Shown: in pieces, positions 53,414-61,967 of the stretch
How the letters are laid out: each line of letters starts with the position of its first letter
How positions within the stretch are numbered: position 1 is the first letter of the stretch
Assembly: GCA_028866995.1 (NCBI GenBank)
Contig: JAGWHD010000002.1
Coordinates: 55,920 to 119,919, forward strand
Length of the DNA: 64,000 bases
Direction of reading: 5' to 3'
Source of the DNA: Microcaldota archaeon
Lineage (GTDB): Archaea; Micrarchaeota; Micrarchaeia; Micrarchaeales; CABMGC01
Program-made: the position numbers and the translations under genes
The notes under the pieces: model-generated
The model's input: the letters and a program-made list of their open reading frames with translations, nothing else
Databases searched by the model: none
Told to the model about the DNA's origin: nothing

Positions 53414-54313
53414 TTAGCATGAGCTTGAGCATGCGCAGTTGCAATTGTACCCGCAGCTGCTTACGCACTCGTTGTTGCTTACGTGGCAGGTGCCCAGACC
53501 GCAGGTAGTGGCAGATGATGCGCCGTTCGATGCGCCGTTGGAACCGCCGTTGCTGCTGCCGTTGGAGCCACCGTTGGAACCGCCGTTCGATCCTCCGTTG
53601 CTGCCGCCGTTGCTGCCGCCGTTGCTGGCGCCGTTGCTGGCGCCGTTAGAGGCTGCATTGGATGCCGCGTTGGTCGCTATGGTCGTGGTGGTCGTGGTGG
53701 TCGTGGTCGTGGTTGTTGTTGTTGTTGACGTGGTCGATGTCGTTGAAGTGGACGTGGTCGATACTGTGCATATCGTCGATGACGTGGTGGTTGGCAGCAC
53801 AGTTGTAGAGGTCGATGTCGTTGTGGTGCTGCCCTTGCCTGATACCGTCTGGATCACCTGTCCTGCGACAACGTGGCTGATCGCTGTCTGCGGCTCTGTG
53901 TAGTTGACCTTGACTGTGCCCGCCAGTATGTCTGTTATCGATCCGTTGTACGGCTTGTTGCCGTTGTAGCACTGCACTGTGAACGCGACCGACGAGCCAG
54001 ATTCTATGACTATGCTCTGGTTCTGGAACTTGGATACGTTTCCTGTGTTGCATCCCAGCCCGGTTATCTTGATCGGATAAGGATTAGTGTTCTGGAGAGT
54101 GAGCGTCAGGTTTCCCGATTCGGAGAGCGCCGACTGCTGGCACTGTATGCCACCGCTTATTACGCACTTTGAAGGGGCCCTCGCAGAGTACAGTCCAAGG
54201 AACGCGACTACGGCGACTATGGCCGCTACGGCAAGTATGGCCCAGCCGTAGGTAAGCAGATACTCCAGAGCAGCCTGGAGCCTTCCCTGATGTCGCCTTT
54301 TAGAAGCTGCCAT
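53414..54313 (-). CDS. pilin-like protein with Thr-rich linker, NGGS repeats and Cys-rich tail (type I-b)
   Basis: 299 aa from the ATG at 54313; an ATG at 54328 is in frame but lies too near the TATA element at 54337-54345. Signal QGRLQAALEYLLTYGW, helix, ectodomain almost identical to type I-a (SKCVISGGIQCQ, NTNPYPIKITGLGCNTGNVS, SSVAFTVQCYNGN), Thr/Ser linker, NGGSNGGS repeats and the Cys module TCGLGTCHVSNNECVSSCGY with CNCACSSSC. First gene of a likely three-gene unit with A3 and A2. Confidence 0.8.
   Translation of the reverse strand: MAASKRRHQGRLQAALEYLLTYGWAILAVAAIVAVVAFLGLYSARAPSKCVISGGIQCQQSALSESGNLTLTLQNTNPYPIKITGLGCNTGNVSKFQNQSIVIESGSSVAFTVQCYNGNKPYNGSITDILAGTVKVNYTEPQTAISHVVAGQVIQTVSGKGSTTTTSTSTTVLPTTTSSTICTVSTTSTSTTSTTSTTTTTTTTTTTTTTTIATNAASNAASNGASNGASNGGSNGGSNGGSNGGSNGGSNGSSNGGSNGASNGASSATTCGLGTCHVSNNECVSSCGYNCNCACSSSC
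53520..53665 (-). repeat. Asn-Gly-Gly-Ser coding repeat (type I-b)
   Basis: Imperfect 12-nt units encoding SNGG and SNGA; boundaries are approximate. The equivalent block of type I-a has a different order of units, suggesting repeat turnover. Confidence 0.75.
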
Positions 54314-54336
54314 TAACCATTGTATCATGTAATAAC

Positions 54337-54345
54337 CTATATATT
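54337..54345 (-). promoter_or_regulatory. TATA-like element of the type I-b / A3 / A2 unit
   Basis: ATATATAGG on the minus strand lies 24-32 nt upstream of the ATG at 54313. Confidence 0.45.
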
Positions 54346-54397
54346 GCTTTGGTAGGGCCTTCCGAAGTCAGGTTCAGCTCCGGGAGCTGCTGCTGCA

Positions 54398-54406
54398 TTA
54401 ATATAG
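54398..54406 (+). promoter_or_regulatory. TATA-like element of the GT-C gene at 54426
   Basis: TTAATATAG lies 20-28 nt upstream of the TTG at 54426 and supports this non-ATG start. Confidence 0.45.
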
Positions 54407-54425
54407 TCCTTGCCCTAAGTATAGC

Positions 54426-56117
54426 TTGTCAGCAGGGGTTCCTTTGGAGAGGCGCGCAGGCAAGGATTTCGCGGAAAAGTACCAGTACCATATCCTAGCG
54501 CTGGTGCTGCTTGCCGGGGCAGCACTGTCCATCCTATTCTTCAAGGGCATAAGCGTGTACGGAGACGACTTCGACTACCCCATGTACGTCCCTGGCATAC
54601 TCAACGGCACATTCATGCAGGACTACAGCATATTCTCGCTCAGGCTCGCGATGGTCTTCCCGCTCGCCTTCTTCATAAAGATCTTCGGGTACAACAACGT
54701 TGGGGCCGGAGCCTACACCTTCATCTGCTACCTGCTCTCGATTGTCCTTCTCTTTGTCTTCGGAAGGAGGCTGTACGACGCGAGGGCGGGGCTCTTCGGG
54801 GCTCTGATGTTCGCAGTCTATCCCCTTTCGCTGGAATACAGCACCAACGACAGCCCAATGATGCCGATGGTGCTTTTCACAGGCCTTTCGCTGCTGCTGT
54901 TCATGTACGCGAGGGAGGGCAAGGGCATCAAGTTCTACGTGCTCTCCGGTATGATGACATTCCTGGCATACCTGGCGAATCCGCTCGCCCTGATATACGT
55001 CCTCCTCATAGCCGCGTACATAGCGCTTATAACTGTCAGGAGCCTTTCGGATGGCAGGGGCGTCGATTACAGGCCGTTCCTGTACCTTCTGGGCCTCGCC
55101 ACAGCGGTCAACCTTCTCGGAGTGCTCAACCTGTCCGCATCGGTGCAGCACGACCCCTATTTCGGCATCTCGCTGACGAATTATTACTACAGGGCTGCAG
55201 GGGCCCCGTTCGAGATATACTACACCGATCCCAGCCTGAACTTCTATCTCAGGGGCTATTTCCCGTACGGCTTCTCCAGGGCGCTTCTCGGAATGCTGAA
55301 CCTGGACCCAGCCGGAGCCGCAGGAAGCATGTCAGGCATACTGAAATCGATGTTCTCGCTGCACAGCCTCAACGTCAACGACGTCGGGCTCTTCGGGTAC
55401 GCGGCTGCGCTCTCCGGAGTGCCCCTGCTGCTCAAGCGCGACAGGCGCTCCTATTTCGCCCTCGCGTGGGCCGCCTTCATAGTCCTGTACATGGAGTTCG
55501 GCAGCATGAGCATAACGCACTATTTCCCGATATACAAGCTCATGAGGTTCACGACGCTTGCCGCGCTTCCTGAGATGCTGGTCCTGGGCATCGCGCTCTC
55601 AAGGCTGTCGAGGTTCAGGGTCAATGGCGCGCGCCTGGGCATGATGGCCGCGGCGCTGGCTATTGCGCTGCTCGTAGCGACGTCGCTGCCGCTTGACTAC
55701 TACATATACCTATACAACTACAACACGATGCTGTATCCGAGGGTCATGGCGCAGGAGATAATGTCCATACCTGGCATACACGGGAGGATAGTCTACGCCC
55801 CCGCCTTGATACCTTTCTATCTTGAGTACTATACTGGGTATCCGAAGGACATCGCGTTCATAGAGTACGGGAGCGGAGTCTACGGCACAGTCCCCATAGA
55901 GAGCTGCAGCGGCCTCTACAACAATACGTATGTGGTAGTGCCTTCGGGCAGCGCGCTGAGGCTGATAAACAGCTTCAACCTCTGGACAGTCGACGAGCCG
56001 TGGGCCTTCGACCCGTCGCTGTGCGGCCTTCAGCTATACAAGGACGTCTATTCGGCTGTTGGAAACAGGAGCATAGTAGACCTGCAGAACAGCGGCAACA
56101 TATACTACAAGCCTTAG
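54426..56117 (+). CDS. GT-C membrane glycosyltransferase (PMT/ArnT-like)
   Basis: 563 aa with an array of about 12-13 hydrophobic segments, typical of polyprenyl-phosphate-sugar dependent enzymes that glycosylate proteins or lipids outside the membrane. The first extracytoplasmic loop has the acidic pair D47-D48 (SVYGDDFDYPMY), placed like the catalytic Asp of GT-C enzymes. After the helices a soluble extracytoplasmic tail of about 130 residues follows. TTG at 54426 is the likely start. It converges on another GT-C gene, their stops overlapping by 4 nt. Substrate unknown; surface protein O- or N-glycosylation is likely. Confidence 0.8.
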   Translation: MSAGVPLERRAGKDFAEKYQYHILALVLLAGAALSILFFKGISVYGDDFDYPMYVPGILNGTFMQDYSIFSLRLAMVFPLAFFIKIFGYNNVGAGAYTFICYLLSIVLLFVFGRRLYDARAGLFGALMFAVYPLSLEYSTNDSPMMPMVLFTGLSLLLFMYAREGKGIKFYVLSGMMTFLAYLANPLALIYVLLIAAYIALITVRSLSDGRGVDYRPFLYLLGLATAVNLLGVLNLSASVQHDPYFGISLTNYYYRAAGAPFEIYYTDPSLNFYLRGYFPYGFSRALLGMLNLDPAGAAGSMSGILKSMFSLHSLNVNDVGLFGYAAALSGVPLLLKRDRRSYFALAWAAFIVLYMEFGSMSITHYFPIYKLMRFTTLAALPEMLVLGIALSRLSRFRVNGARLGMMAAALAIALLVATSLPLDYYIYLYNYNTMLYPRVMAQEIMSIPGIHGRIVYAPALIPFYLEYYTGYPKDIAFIEYGSGVYGTVPIESCSGLYNNTYVVVPSGSALRLINSFNLWTVDEPWAFDPSLCGLQLYKDVYSAVGNRSIVDLQNSGNIYYKP

Positions 56118-57913
56118 CCTGAGGCGTTGGCAGCTCCCGTTATCCTGTAGATGCGCCATGACGTATCCCACGTATAGCCGCTGTAGTTCTGCGACGCTAC
56201 CTCCTGCATCGTGTACCTGTCCATGAGATTCCTGCACTCGTTCGCCGTGTTGGAGTATACGGTGCCTGACCTGACGCCTATGTAGCAGTCTATGTCGTAG
56301 TCGAAGTAGAGGCAGCTGGACATGTTGGCAAGCGTGCCGCTGTACCTGCTGTCGTTTACCCATGTTGTGTATATGTCGCTCCTGTTCATCACGTACCAGA
56401 AAGGGGGCTTGAACGTTATGACAGTGCAATTTGCCGGAACCTTCTGGTAATTGGCGAGCAGGAAGGACTCCTCTGCGCGCTCCCCTGCGTACGTAGCTAT
56501 AGAAGATGAGGGCTGCGCAGTTATCGTAAGGAACTGGATGGCTGGCACTGACATGAGAATGACAGACAGAGCAGCGAGCACGTAGGGGTTCATCGCCCCG
56601 CTCCTCTTCCTCCTTCCTGACGATGCCTTGGACTTCAGCCAGTCGTACGCTCCGATGAAGCCGTAGCCTGCGAGAAGCGACAGGGCTGCGAAGCAGCCTA
56701 TGAAGTACCTTACGTCGGCCCCGAGGCCGTATGTAACGTTGCCGGCATAGTAAGCGGTATAGAAGACGAACGTTATCAGGAACCACGCAAGGACGATGGC
56801 CAGCTCCCTCCTCTTGCCGTAGGCCAGCATCGCAAGCGCGCCGATGAAAGCGAATGCAGTCACTGTTATCGGGAACTCAGCATGGTAGGTGAAGCTGTAG
56901 ACCCCTGAGCCGCTGTTGCGGACACTGTTGAATGCCCCGAGCCAGAAGACCGTGTTGTTGAATATGTTCTCGTTGAAGTTCTGCGCGCTGAACTTGCTCT
57001 GGCCGAAGTTGACAGCTGAGCCGAAACTGTCCTGCTGCGCGTAGTACAGGAAACCGAGCTGCGGTACTATCGCCACAGCGGCAACTGCAAGGAGCGCTGC
57101 GCCCTTGAGCAGGTTCGCCCTCATCGTCCTGTGCCTGAGCCACCCTCTTCCCAGCAGCAGGATCATGGCAAGCAAGGGCAGCGCGTATACCATGTCTATC
57201 TTCGTGCCGAGCATGAAGAGCGCCGAGAGCATCGCCACCAGCCCGGTCCTGAGGCTCTTCTGCCTAGAGTAGACGATGAAAGCGAGTATCGACAGGAGCA
57301 GCGCGGCGAACGCGGCAATGTCCACTATCGAGGTCCTTGAATAGCTCATGAACAAGGGTATGGAGGCGAAAGCCACGGATGAGGCCAATGCCCTGCGCTC
57401 ATCGTTGAAGAGGAGATACGCGATCATGAACAGCAGAACTATCGAGAGCGCAGACAGTAGCAGCGTCAGCGAGTATGCCGTTCCGGGGCTTATCCCGAAT
57501 ATGGAGAATGCGCCAGCGAGAAGCACGGGCCATTCTCCAGGCTGATGGAAGAACCCCAAGGTGCCGGGCACGCAGTGCACCGCCGTGGAGAAGCTGCATA
57601 TGCCGAACAGGTGGTCTGTGAGCATCGTCTTGGCCATGCTCATGTAGATGTACTCGTCGTTGTACAGAAGGTGGTAGGGCTGCACGAACAGCAGCTCGAG
57701 AGCGAGGAAAGCGGCAAGAAGGAGCGCAAGATGGTAGGCATGGCCCCTTCTTATCCTTGAGAAAGGGGCAGAGAGCTGCCCAAACGCTATGGCGATGGCG
57801 ACTGCGAGGATTATTGCTATGTCGACGTAATAGGCGAAGAAGATGGTGCTGAAGTGGTTGTAGAAAGGCAGGAAGAGGTTGTAGAACAGGCTATGCAGAA
57901 GCAGGAACGGCAT
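56114..57913 (-). CDS. GT-C membrane glycosyltransferase (PMT_2/ArnT-like)
   Basis: 599 aa, about 11-13 hydrophobic segments. The signature first loop carries NDEY (HLLYNDEYIYMSMAK, D86-E87), then GEWPVLLAGAFSIFGISPGT, as in PMT_2 dolichyl-phosphate-sugar transferases. The C-terminal 130 residues are extracytoplasmic, beginning after LSVILMSVPAIQFLTITAQP. 3 nt downstream of the beta-helix surface-protein gene, so the pair is probably one operon, and that protein might be a client. Confidence 0.82.
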   Translation of the reverse strand: MPFLLLHSLFYNLFLPFYNHFSTIFFAYYVDIAIILAVAIAIAFGQLSAPFSRIRRGHAYHLALLLAAFLALELLFVQPYHLLYNDEYIYMSMAKTMLTDHLFGICSFSTAVHCVPGTLGFFHQPGEWPVLLAGAFSIFGISPGTAYSLTLLLSALSIVLLFMIAYLLFNDERRALASSVAFASIPLFMSYSRTSIVDIAAFAALLLSILAFIVYSRQKSLRTGLVAMLSALFMLGTKIDMVYALPLLAMILLLGRGWLRHRTMRANLLKGAALLAVAAVAIVPQLGFLYYAQQDSFGSAVNFGQSKFSAQNFNENIFNNTVFWLGAFNSVRNSGSGVYSFTYHAEFPITVTAFAFIGALAMLAYGKRRELAIVLAWFLITFVFYTAYYAGNVTYGLGADVRYFIGCFAALSLLAGYGFIGAYDWLKSKASSGRRKRSGAMNPYVLAALSVILMSVPAIQFLTITAQPSSSIATYAGERAEESFLLANYQKVPANCTVITFKPPFWYVMNRSDIYTTWVNDSRYSGTLANMSSCLYFDYDIDCYIGVRSGTVYSNTANECRNLMDRYTMQEVASQNYSGYTWDTSWRIYRITGAANASG

Positions 57914-57916
57914 CGC

Positions 57917-59773
57917 TCATCCCCTCCTTCTCCTTGACCTGCCATGCTTTGCCCTCTTGCTTATCCTGTTCATCAGGGCCAGGTAGGCGTACGCTATGAT
58001 TATCAGGCCTGATGTCAGTATGAAGATGGCCGTGTTGAGGCGTTTGGACCCGAGATAAGGCGCTGTCGGGAGATCTGGCCCCTGGCTGATGCCGGTGCCG
58101 TTGAAGAAGTTGACGAACCTCGAGCCTTTTGACGAGAAAGCGTTGTCGTAGCCGTTTGCGATGGTCACGTTGTAGAATGCGATGTTGGACGAGCCACCGA
58201 CCTTTATGCCGTAGGCGCTCGCCCCGATTCCTGGGGTTATGCTGGTGTTGTATACGTTGACGTTGCTCGAGTTTGTAATGTTGAAGCCGTTGCCGACGAT
58301 CCTGCAGTTGCTTATCAGGATCCTCTGCGACCCGTTTATGATTATGCCCTCCCTGCTGTCGTTTATGGTGTGGCCGTTGCAGTTTATGGCCATGTCTGTG
58401 CCATTTAGGTAGAGCCCTACACCGCATCTCGAGTTCACGAGTATCGGTACCGCAGGGGCTTGCAGCGGCATGAGGTCAGATGCCATGGTGTAGCTGCCTG
58501 CATGGTTAACGTACGTGTACGGGTAGCTCTGGTTCCAGACGCTGCTGCAGTACGAGAGGCCGAAGCTGAACGACGGCGTCGTGGAGTCCTCTATGAATGA
58601 GCCGACGTTAGGTATGACGCCGTTGAGCAGCATTATCGACGAGTTGAGGCCTAGGCCTATGTCCGTGCTGTAGTTGAGGATGTAGATCCTTGTCCCGTTC
58701 TGGAGGTCGTGCGTCGGCGTGCTTGACGGGAAGTCGAAGATGTCCCAGAGGGCCGCGACGTCGCCTATGCTCGTGTTGAGCGGGTTCGGGGTGAACCTGT
58801 AGTTGGAGTTGTACCTGTAGACCCATGAGGTGAAGTTCCATGCCGCATCCTGCGGAGGTATCGCGAGCAGGTACCATATGGTCATGTTGCGCTTGCCGTT
58901 GTCAGGTATGTTGTTGAAGTTGAACCTGGGGAACAGCGGCTCTATGTATATCGGCGTGATGTTCATGTTCCTCGTCACATTGACCTTGAACATGACAAGC
59001 TGGTCGTATGCCAGGAACGAGTATTCCACAGCATAAGGATTGTAGCTTCTTGTGCCGTTGCCCGTCAGCGTGTAGGCAGGCACGATGAATCTTCTGGTGC
59101 CCACGATTGTGCCATAGGACAGAGGCGCACCAGGGCCGTATAGCGCATTGTTGTATACCTCCGACTCCGACTGGTTGTATACGCCGAAGGGCACGATCCT
59201 TGACAGGTTGGATATGGTGTTGTTTATCTCCTGTCCGTCCGATAGCTCCATCTGCAGCTGCGTGTTGTTCAGCTTCACGCTGTTGTTCATCAGCGGTATC
59301 ACGTAGCCGAACCCGGCTACTCTCTCTCCGAACGCGTCTATCGAGCTGTGGTTGAACGGCTCGAAGACGTTGAGGTCTAAGTAGTACCCCACGTCTATGC
59401 TGGAGTTAGTGCCGATGAATTTCGGCACGAACGATGAGTTTGTGGAGCCTATCAGCCTGGCATTGGAGCCGTTGTGCATGACTATGCTCGCGCCGTTGAG
59501 GCTGCAGTTGTAGACGGTGGCGAAGGAACCGCTCTCGAAAGTCAGTGTCGATGCGTTATCGAGCTGTGAGCCAGCGCATGTGAAGCTTGCATTGTATGCC
59601 GCTTTCTGGAATGTCACGTTGAACGAGGTGCAGGACGAATCGGTTGCCACGTACGACGAGTTCGTCGATGCTGCTGTGTAGCTGCACTGTGCGCCCGAAG
59701 CCCAAGCTCCCGGAGCCATTGCGACGGCAACGGCAACTGACAGGAGGAGTAATGTTGCTGCTCTCATGCTCAT
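57917..59773 (-). CDS. secreted, membrane-anchored beta-helix surface protein
   Basis: 618 aa. A Sec signal (TLLLLSVAVAVAMAPGAWAS) starts the protein, a hydrophobic helix (AIFILTSGLIIIAYAYLALM) and an Arg-rich cytosolic end (RSRRRR) close it: a type I surface protein. The distal part, about 430-560, has NosD-like parallel beta-helix repeats (DMAINCNGHTINDSREGIII, RILISNCRIVGNGFNITNSS, NVNVYNTSI). More than 20 N-x-S/T sequons are present. The central region is unrecognised. It is divergent from a PQQ-propeller gene and followed by a GT-C gene; a glycosylated cell-surface protein is inferred. Confidence 0.75.
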   Translation of the reverse strand: MSMRAATLLLLSVAVAVAMAPGAWASGAQCSYTAASTNSSYVATDSSCTSFNVTFQKAAYNASFTCAGSQLDNASTLTFESGSFATVYNCSLNGASIVMHNGSNARLIGSTNSSFVPKFIGTNSSIDVGYYLDLNVFEPFNHSSIDAFGERVAGFGYVIPLMNNSVKLNNTQLQMELSDGQEINNTISNLSRIVPFGVYNQSESEVYNNALYGPGAPLSYGTIVGTRRFIVPAYTLTGNGTRSYNPYAVEYSFLAYDQLVMFKVNVTRNMNITPIYIEPLFPRFNFNNIPDNGKRNMTIWYLLAIPPQDAAWNFTSWVYRYNSNYRFTPNPLNTSIGDVAALWDIFDFPSSTPTHDLQNGTRIYILNYSTDIGLGLNSSIMLLNGVIPNVGSFIEDSTTPSFSFGLSYCSSVWNQSYPYTYVNHAGSYTMASDLMPLQAPAVPILVNSRCGVGLYLNGTDMAINCNGHTINDSREGIIINGSQRILISNCRIVGNGFNITNSSNVNVYNTSITPGIGASAYGIKVGGSSNIAFYNVTIANGYDNAFSSKGSRFVNFFNGTGISQGPDLPTAPYLGSKRLNTAIFILTSGLIIIAYAYLALMNRISKRAKHGRSRRRRG

Positions 59774-59843
59774 CTATGCCCCGATAATGGATTTGGGTGT
59801 TGCATTTATTATTGTTTATCATGCATACATACCTTTGGTTCCG

Positions 59844-61211
59844 ATGGCTGGCAACAACATGCTCTGGACTGCGCTGCAGGCCATGCTGCTCTTCGCGATA
59901 ATCCTCTCTGTGTCAGCATACTCCATGCGCCACACCATGCTTTCGCAGCCGCAGCATGCGGGCTCCAACGCCGGCGGCAACATCTACCAGTACGACTACA
60001 ACTCCAGCCACGTCTATTACGTAGACACCAATGTCAGTTACCTGGACATGAACGTCGGTTCGGCGATAATAGGGACCCCTACGCTGTACAACGGCAACCT
60101 GATAATCACCACCATGGGCAACCTCTACGTGCTGGAGAGGGCGAGATACGACCTTGCAAGAGGAGGGCTCATGTCGATCAACATGAGCACTGGAAGGATA
60201 AACTGGCAGCGCGAGTTCCCGAACCAGATAATGGGGCAGCCGATAGTGGTGGACAATGTCATATACATCGGCGAGGGCAACAACGCCGAGGTGCCGAAGC
60301 CGGAGTACCTTAACGAGGTCAACGGCATGTTCGCGATAAACGCGACCACAGGCGAGACAATATGGAACTTCAGCACAGATGGCCCTGAGATGCCGACCCC
60401 TGCCTTCTACAACGGCAACCTGATAGAGCCTGCGACAGGCTGGGCCATGATAATAAACGCCAGCAGCGGTACGGTGCTGCACAGCACCTACATCCACGTG
60501 CCAGACATACTCTCGTCGCCTCTCCTCGTAGACGGCGTGGCTTACTTCGGCGCTGGGTCGCGGGGAGCGAATGGCAGCGGCAACGACTACAGGTTCATGG
60601 CGATGAACGCGACCAATGGCAACCTCCTCTGGACCCTTCCTCTGGAGCAATGGGCTCTGGGCGGCATCAACGATGTCTGCGCCGCGTTCTGGAAAGGAAC
60701 TGTTGTGACAGGATACCTTTACAAGAGCGACTACGACAACCCGACGATAATAGGGGTCAACGCTAGCACGGGCAAGATACTGTGGTTCGTGAACGAGACA
60801 TCTCTGCCGAAGCCGGAGCCAGTGAGCAACCTCACGATGATGGCGCAGAGGACCAACTTCACCGAGAACACCATGTCGCCGATAACGATACTCGACGGCG
60901 TGGCTTTCGCGGACTCGAACTTCTACGGGGTGCTGTTCGCGATAAACGTGAGCGACGGCAAGGTGCTCTGGACCTTCAATACAGGGCCATCGGAAGCGAA
61001 TCCGACGGTCTTCGGAGGGCATTATCTCGCGATAGTCAACGACAACGGTATCGTCTATTCCATTGACGCGAACGACGGGAAGCTGATCAGGACTATTGAC
61101 ACGGGAGGGCCGCATCTCTCCAGCGAGATGGTAGTGACCAACAACTACCTGATAATGGGCAGCATGGACGGCAGGATACTGACGATACCTGTGAACTCCC
61201 TTCTTCCTTGA
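59844..61211 (+). CDS. membrane-anchored PQQ-type beta-propeller protein
   Basis: 455 aa from the ATG at 59844; longer in-frame starts at 59766 and 59787 overlap the divergent gene and its promoter. One N-terminal helix (WTALQAMLLFAIILSVSAYS) precedes eight or so repeats of the PQQ/WD-like propeller kind: GNLYVLERARYDL, MFAINATTGETIWNFSTDGP, FMAMNATNGNLLWTLPLEQW, LFAINVSDGKVLWTFNTGP and VYSIDANDGKLIRTIDTGGP. No PQQ-dehydrogenase catalytic residues are evident. Many sequons. An extracytoplasmic scaffold, like BamB in bacteria, or a binding protein is plausible. Confidence 0.82.
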   Translation: MAGNNMLWTALQAMLLFAIILSVSAYSMRHTMLSQPQHAGSNAGGNIYQYDYNSSHVYYVDTNVSYLDMNVGSAIIGTPTLYNGNLIITTMGNLYVLERARYDLARGGLMSINMSTGRINWQREFPNQIMGQPIVVDNVIYIGEGNNAEVPKPEYLNEVNGMFAINATTGETIWNFSTDGPEMPTPAFYNGNLIEPATGWAMIINASSGTVLHSTYIHVPDILSSPLLVDGVAYFGAGSRGANGSGNDYRFMAMNATNGNLLWTLPLEQWALGGINDVCAAFWKGTVVTGYLYKSDYDNPTIIGVNASTGKILWFVNETSLPKPEPVSNLTMMAQRTNFTENTMSPITILDGVAFADSNFYGVLFAINVSDGKVLWTFNTGPSEANPTVFGGHYLAIVNDNGIVYSIDANDGKLIRTIDTGGPHLSSEMVVTNNYLIMGSMDGRILTIPVNSLLP

Positions 61212-61217
61212 CAGGCC

Positions 61218-61958
61218 TTACGGAAGGTTCTGGGCGTACTCCCTCGCTATCGAGATTACCTGATCAGGAGTCGAGTTCTTCGGCATCCACGCGCCCATCT
61301 GCACGAATGTGCTGTTCTTGACGAAGAACACCATGTACAGCGTCATTGGAGAAAGCTCCCCCTGGATCGAGTTGTATGTAAGGAGTATTGAGCTGCTGCC
61401 TATCTGCGGATCTATCGCCGAGGCTTCTGACTGGTTCAGCTCCTGGTGCGTGCTGGACATGTACTCGAACATCGCGATTGCGCTTGCGGTCGTGTTGAAC
61501 GGCTCCGCGTACGCCCATACCTCTAGTATGGTGTTGGGGTACTTCAGTGCGAGTTCGTTAACGGGCATCGCGTTGTTCGCAAGTATCTCGAACTGGGGGT
61601 TGCCTATGAGGCTGTCATACGCGGTGAGGGCGCCAGGCCCATAGAACATCGGAGAGGCGTACTGTATGGCCTGCACCAGGGAGTAGTTGGATGTTGAGTT
61701 CCTTATGTACGATGAGTTGATAGCGTAAGGGCTTGATGGGCTTATGTCGACCCACTGGACCGACATGTTCGTTCCGAACGGTGGAGGCACGTAGGTGGTG
61801 GTAGGATACGTTATGACGCTTGTCTCGACGACAGCCTGTGGCCTTGATGCTATGTAGTAGTATGCGCTTACCGCTACTATGAGCATGATCGCTGCGGCCA
61901 CAAGCATGGGCACATAGCCCTTCCTTCCTTCAGCGAAGATGTCGTCGTATTCAGCCAT
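61218..61958 (-). CDS. anchored ectodomain protein of family A (A4)
   Basis: 246 aa. Acidic N-terminus, helix YVPMLVAAAIMLIVAVSAYY, Thr/Pro linker and ectodomain with YGPGALTAYDSLIGNPQFE, YPNTILEVWAYAEPFNT, SILLTYNSIQGELSPMTLYM and TFVQMGAWMPKNSTPDQVIS. It follows the type II-b pilin-like gene by 9 nt, the same pairing as elsewhere, about 8 kb from the other family members. Confidence 0.75.
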   Translation of the reverse strand: MAEYDDIFAEGRKGYVPMLVAAAIMLIVAVSAYYYIASRPQAVVETSVITYPTTTYVPPPFGTNMSVQWVDISPSSPYAINSSYIRNSTSNYSLVQAIQYASPMFYGPGALTAYDSLIGNPQFEILANNAMPVNELALKYPNTILEVWAYAEPFNTTASAIAMFEYMSSTHQELNQSEASAIDPQIGSSSILLTYNSIQGELSPMTLYMVFFVKNSTFVQMGAWMPKNSTPDQVISIAREYAQNLP

Positions 61959-61967
61959 TCGATGACC

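Noticed and set aside
49850..53665. Possible CRISPR array from the regularly repeated short words
   Set aside because: The repeats are 12-nt or 24-nt coding units without unique spacers and stay in frame inside genes; no cas gene is near.
59913..61115. 400-codon open frame on the minus strand
   Set aside because: Antisense to the propeller gene, whose repeats are unmistakable; the product is His/Arg/Val-rich and has no motif.
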